Below, piece by piece: positions 61,713-64,000 of a stretch of DNA of 64,000 nucleotides (position 1 is its first letter; every line of letters begins with the position of its first letter). The position numbers and the translations under genes were made by a program. This stretch comes from JBBWZH01 sp035544115. GTDB lineage: Bacteria; Actinomycetota; Actinomycetes; Mycobacteriales; CADCTP01. The notes under the pieces were generated by a model. The model had not been told where the DNA came from. It searched no databases and saw only the letters and a list, made by a program, of their open reading frames with translations. Where the stretch lies: contig OY970235.1 in assembly GCA_963714145.1 (NCBI GenBank), forward strand, positions 3,906,001 through 3,970,000, given 5' to 3'.

Positions 61713-62108
61713 TCAGCAGGCGTAGCCCGGGCTCAGTGCCCACTCAAGCAGGATCTGCCAGAACCGCGGGCTGGTGATGCCGTCCGCGGGAGGTGCGGCG
61801 CAGCTCTGGAAAATCAGGATGCGCTGGCGGGTTGCCGGTCCGGCGATTCCGTCGATCGGCAGCGGCGGGAAGCGCGCCGGGTCCAGCGCGTGGTTCAGCA
61901 GGCACTGCAACTGCGCCACCGCCGGTCCCGTCATTCCCGGCCGGATGATCGGCCGGTCGGGCGAGAACCGGCACACCTCGCCACCGAGGTTCGGCCCGGC
62001 GGCGCCGGCGAAAGCCGGCGCTCCGATGCCCAGCGGCACCAGCATGGTCAGGGCGGTGCCAAGCACTGCGGCGGCCCGCCGGATACAGCTCGGACGATAG
62101 GAAAGCAC
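61713..62108 (-). CDS. Secreted peptidoglycan-binding protein
   Basis: The 131-aa product starts at GTG 62108, preceded by GGGAGA, and has a signal peptide (RRAAAVLGTALTMLVPLG, cut near AFAGAAG). The mature part is one PG_binding_1-type domain (IIRPGMTGPAVAQLQCLLNH, GIAGPATRQRILIFQ) with four Cys that may form disulfides. It has no catalytic domain. It may bind the cell wall or act as a small modular inhibitor/adaptor. The frame is open for 63 more codons upstream, but without a signal sequence. Confidence 0.82.
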   Translation of the reverse strand: MLSYRPSCIRRAAAVLGTALTMLVPLGIGAPAFAGAAGPNLGGEVCRFSPDRPIIRPGMTGPAVAQLQCLLNHALDPARFPPLPIDGIAGPATRQRILIFQSCAAPPADGITSPRFWQILLEWALSPGYAC

Positions 62109-62315
62109 GGATCTCCCTTTCCGGTACGGACGCCCGACCTCCCCAGGGGCAGCGCGAGAGGCTGCGGCGTCGACCTTGTTCAGCAGCCGAAGACCGGTGA
62201 GTTCGCGACGGAGCGGAGCCCGTTCCGGGTGTTGGGCAGACATTCCATCAACGGACCGGACGTTACCGCAGTTGGCGCGCTGGAAGCGGCGAAGCATTGC
62301 CCGGTGCGCGCCCCA

Positions 62316-63332
62316 TCAGGCGGCCAGGAAGCGGCGGATGCGGACCAGGTCGGCGGCCACGTCGCGGCGCCAGCGATGGGCGGTCGCCCCGGCCCGGCGG
62401 TCGATGTTCCAGAACATCAGCTGGATCCGCTTGAGCTGGACGAAGGTCGGGATGCTCGCCTCGGCCGCGGCGCTGAACGGCCGCACCGCGCGGTAGCCGG
62501 CGAGCAGCGCCGCCTGCAGGTCGCCGATGTCGGGCCGGAAGGACAGCTCCGCCACCGGGATGGCGACGTCGTAGGCGTGGTGGCCGAACCCGCAGTCGTC
62601 GAAGTCGATGGCCGCGACCCGCCCGCCGGCCATGAACAGGAAGTTCTCCTGGTGCAGGTCGCCGTGCACGAGGCCGAACTCGTCCGGCCCCTCCCCCAGG
62701 CCGGCCCCCACCGCCCGCACCCGCTCCAGCGCCGCCCGGACCAGGGCACCCGAGCCGGCGCCGTACACGTCGTCGATCAGCGCGACCAGCCGGTCGACCG
62801 TCGGCGGCCCGACCGGGTCGGCCACGTACCAGGACGGCTCGTCCACCCCGTACAGCCGCCGGGCCGTGACGCCGGGCGGCAGCGTGTACGTGCCGGCGTG
62901 GTCGTGCAGCCGGGCCAGCAGCGCGCCGACCCGCCGCAGGTGCACCGGCCGCAGCCCGTCCTCCAGGAACCGGCCGCGGGTCCACCGGAACAGCACGCAC
63001 ACCCGGCTGGCGCCGGCCGCGGTCTCGACCGCGGCGGCTCGCCCGTCCCGCCGGCGGACGACCCCGGGGACGACCAGGTCGGTGTCGCGGCCCAGCGCGT
63101 CCAGCCAGGCCAGCTCGGCGGCGATCCGGTCGACGCTGGTCACCGGCGCGCGCTGCAGGCGCAACAGGAACCGCTGCCCGCCGGCCGCATCGACCCGGTA
63201 GGTCGTGTTCCACCCGTCGCAGATCAGCCGTGCCGACGGGCCGGGCAGGTCGTAGCCGGCCAGCGCGCGCTCCGCCACGGCTCGCAACCGCGCCAGCCGT
63301 GCCGGCCGACCGTCCGACTCCCCCGCGCCCAT
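62316..63332 (-). CDS. APH-fold kinase (homoserine kinase/SrkA-like)
   Basis: The 338-aa protein has the APH catalytic loop LVHGDLHQENFLF and metal motif AAIDFDDCGFGHHAYD, together with N-lobe strands YRVDAAGGQRFLLRLQR. It is near the SrkA/homoserine-kinase-II type. ATG 63332 is used because residues encoded upstream are non-conserved in style. It is monocistronic as far as visible, 129 bases after the unknown gene at the right edge. Substrate is unknown. Confidence 0.85.
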   Translation of the reverse strand: MGAGESDGRPARLARLRAVAERALAGYDLPGPSARLICDGWNTTYRVDAAGGQRFLLRLQRAPVTSVDRIAAELAWLDALGRDTDLVVPGVVRRRDGRAAAVETAAGASRVCVLFRWTRGRFLEDGLRPVHLRRVGALLARLHDHAGTYTLPPGVTARRLYGVDEPSWYVADPVGPPTVDRLVALIDDVYGAGSGALVRAALERVRAVGAGLGEGPDEFGLVHGDLHQENFLFMAGGRVAAIDFDDCGFGHHAYDVAIPVAELSFRPDIGDLQAALLAGYRAVRPFSAAAEASIPTFVQLKRIQLMFWNIDRRAGATAHRWRRDVAADLVRIRRFLAA

Positions 63333-63460
63333 CCGTCGATGATGGCAGCCCGGAATCGCCCACCCGGCATGATTTTCCACCGGGACGGTCGGACCCGGGC
63401 GATCCAGCCGGCGGCCCGTACCGCCGCGGCCGCGCGATGCCGGCTACCCGGTACGGCCGC

Positions 63461-63907
63461 TCAGCCGCCGCCCGCCGGCGGGAACGCGGCCAGGTCGGGC
63501 TCGACCCAGCCCGATCGGGCGGGCTGGCTGGCCAGCGTCGCCGGCCGGTAGAACCGGGTCAGCAGGCGCTTGTCCAGCAGCGCCGGGTTGTGGGCGAGGA
63601 AGGCCGCGAAGTCGTTGCCGCCGTGCTCGGCGACGTGCCGCCCGACCAGCTCGACCCAGGCGCGGCTGACCGTCGCGTGGTACTTCTGCGGCACCCCGGC
63701 GTACCGGGCGGTGCCCTGGATGCCGTCGCTGACCAGCCCGACCGCGGCCGCCGGCCCGTACCGGCGGACGGCCAACCAGGTGAGGTGGACGTGCTCGCGG
63801 TGCCCGAACCGGCCCGCGGTTGCCATCACCTCGGCCATCAGCTCGCCGAACGCCGCCCCGGCGGGAGCCGGCCGGCCGGGGTCCGGGCCGGGGTGGGGGT
63901 GGGTCAC
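63461..63907 (-). CDS. Unknown protein coupled to an upstream gene
   Basis: The 148-aa protein begins with GTG 63907, which overlaps the TGA of the upstream gene (GTGA). It is helical, with HVHLTWLAVRRYG, GTARYAGVPQKYHATVSRAW and NPALLDKRLLTRFY; the His-rich pattern could bind a metal or ligand, but I recognise no family with certainty. The coupling suggests a shared role with the gene that runs off the right edge. Confidence 0.75.
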   Translation of the reverse strand: MTHPHPGPDPGRPAPAGAAFGELMAEVMATAGRFGHREHVHLTWLAVRRYGPAAAVGLVSDGIQGTARYAGVPQKYHATVSRAWVELVGRHVAEHGGNDFAAFLAHNPALLDKRLLTRFYRPATLASQPARSGWVEPDLAAFPPAGGG

Positions 63908-64000
63908 GAGGCAACCTCCGCCAGTGCCCGCAGGCCGGCGCGCAGGCCGGCCGCGGCCCGGTCGGAGAGCGTCGCCAGCGCCCGCCGCTCCAGGTCGTCG
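63904..64000 (-). CDS. Unknown protein, 3' end only (start outside window)
   Basis: The last 31 codons of a minus-strand gene are present, a helical Ala/Leu/Arg-rich end (AATLSDRAAAGL-like, closing LRALAEVAS). The stop TGA overlaps the next gene's GTG. Nothing can be said on function. Confidence 0.6.
   Translation of the reverse strand, partial: DDLERRALATLSDRAAAGLRAGLRALAEVAS

Overview
The window is very GC-rich, with strong G/C preference at third codon positions, many GTG starts and frequent 4-bp ATGA/GTGA gene overlaps. It also holds SigE-type and other sigma-70-like factors, a Tat-exported M15 peptidase and two P450s. These traits point to an actinomycete chromosome. I would guess Micromonosporaceae (Actinoplanes-like), but no marker here proves the genus. 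I see no rRNA, tRNA, CRISPR array, transposase or integrase.

Region 1 (1-10729, minus strand) is most of a contractile injection system or phage-tail-like particle. In transcription order it encodes an unknown 273-aa protein, a 53-aa charged protein, tail sheath, tail tube, a 47-aa protein, a large Ala-rich protein, a Dit-like hub protein, a 123-aa protein, a VgrG-like spike, a PAAR-like tip, a gp25-like wedge, a baseplate J-like wedge, and the start of a further gene that runs off the left edge. No capsid, portal or terminase gene is visible.

Region 2 (11.3-23.2 kb) holds mostly separate genes: a lipoprotein, an exo/endonuclease/phosphatase-family enzyme, a secreted PD40 beta-propeller, a divergent MmyB-like regulator and aldo/keto reductase pair, a cytochrome P450, an APH-fold kinase, a cation diffusion facilitator, an O-antigen-ligase-like membrane protein translationally coupled to a 54-aa secreted two-cysteine peptide, and a PLP aminotransferase.

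Region 3 (23.4-29.3 kb, minus) is a close-packed run of radical SAM/SPASM enzyme, GHMP kinase, phosphomannomutase-type enzyme, double-HTH regulator and DUF218 (YdcF-like) protein. The regulator/DUF218 half is visibly less GC-rich than its surroundings, suggesting acquired DNA.

Region 4 (30-45.4 kb) is rich in sigma factors and conflict-type effectors. A SigE-like sigma factor is coupled to a membrane protein. A very large unknown protein carries an apparent +1 frameshift. A sigma factor, a small beta-sandwich protein and a subtilisin-like S8 protease converge on a TPR-CHAT protease. After an M15 peptidase comes a second module, a sigma factor coupled to a SEFIR-domain protein and an M20 peptidase, with a zinc-finger/HTH protein just upstream. 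These two sigma-plus-effector-plus-peptidase modules are the best candidates for an undescribed system.

Region 5 (46.5-64 kb) includes a GH106-like glycosidase, a second P450, a sugar or nucleoside-type ABC importer (permease, lipoprotein receptor, and a rare ATPase-permease fusion) divergent from an amidohydrolase with a shared operator-like repeat, a stand-alone MraY homologue, a DinB-like protein, a secreted peptidoglycan-binding protein, an APH-fold kinase and two unknown genes at the right edge.
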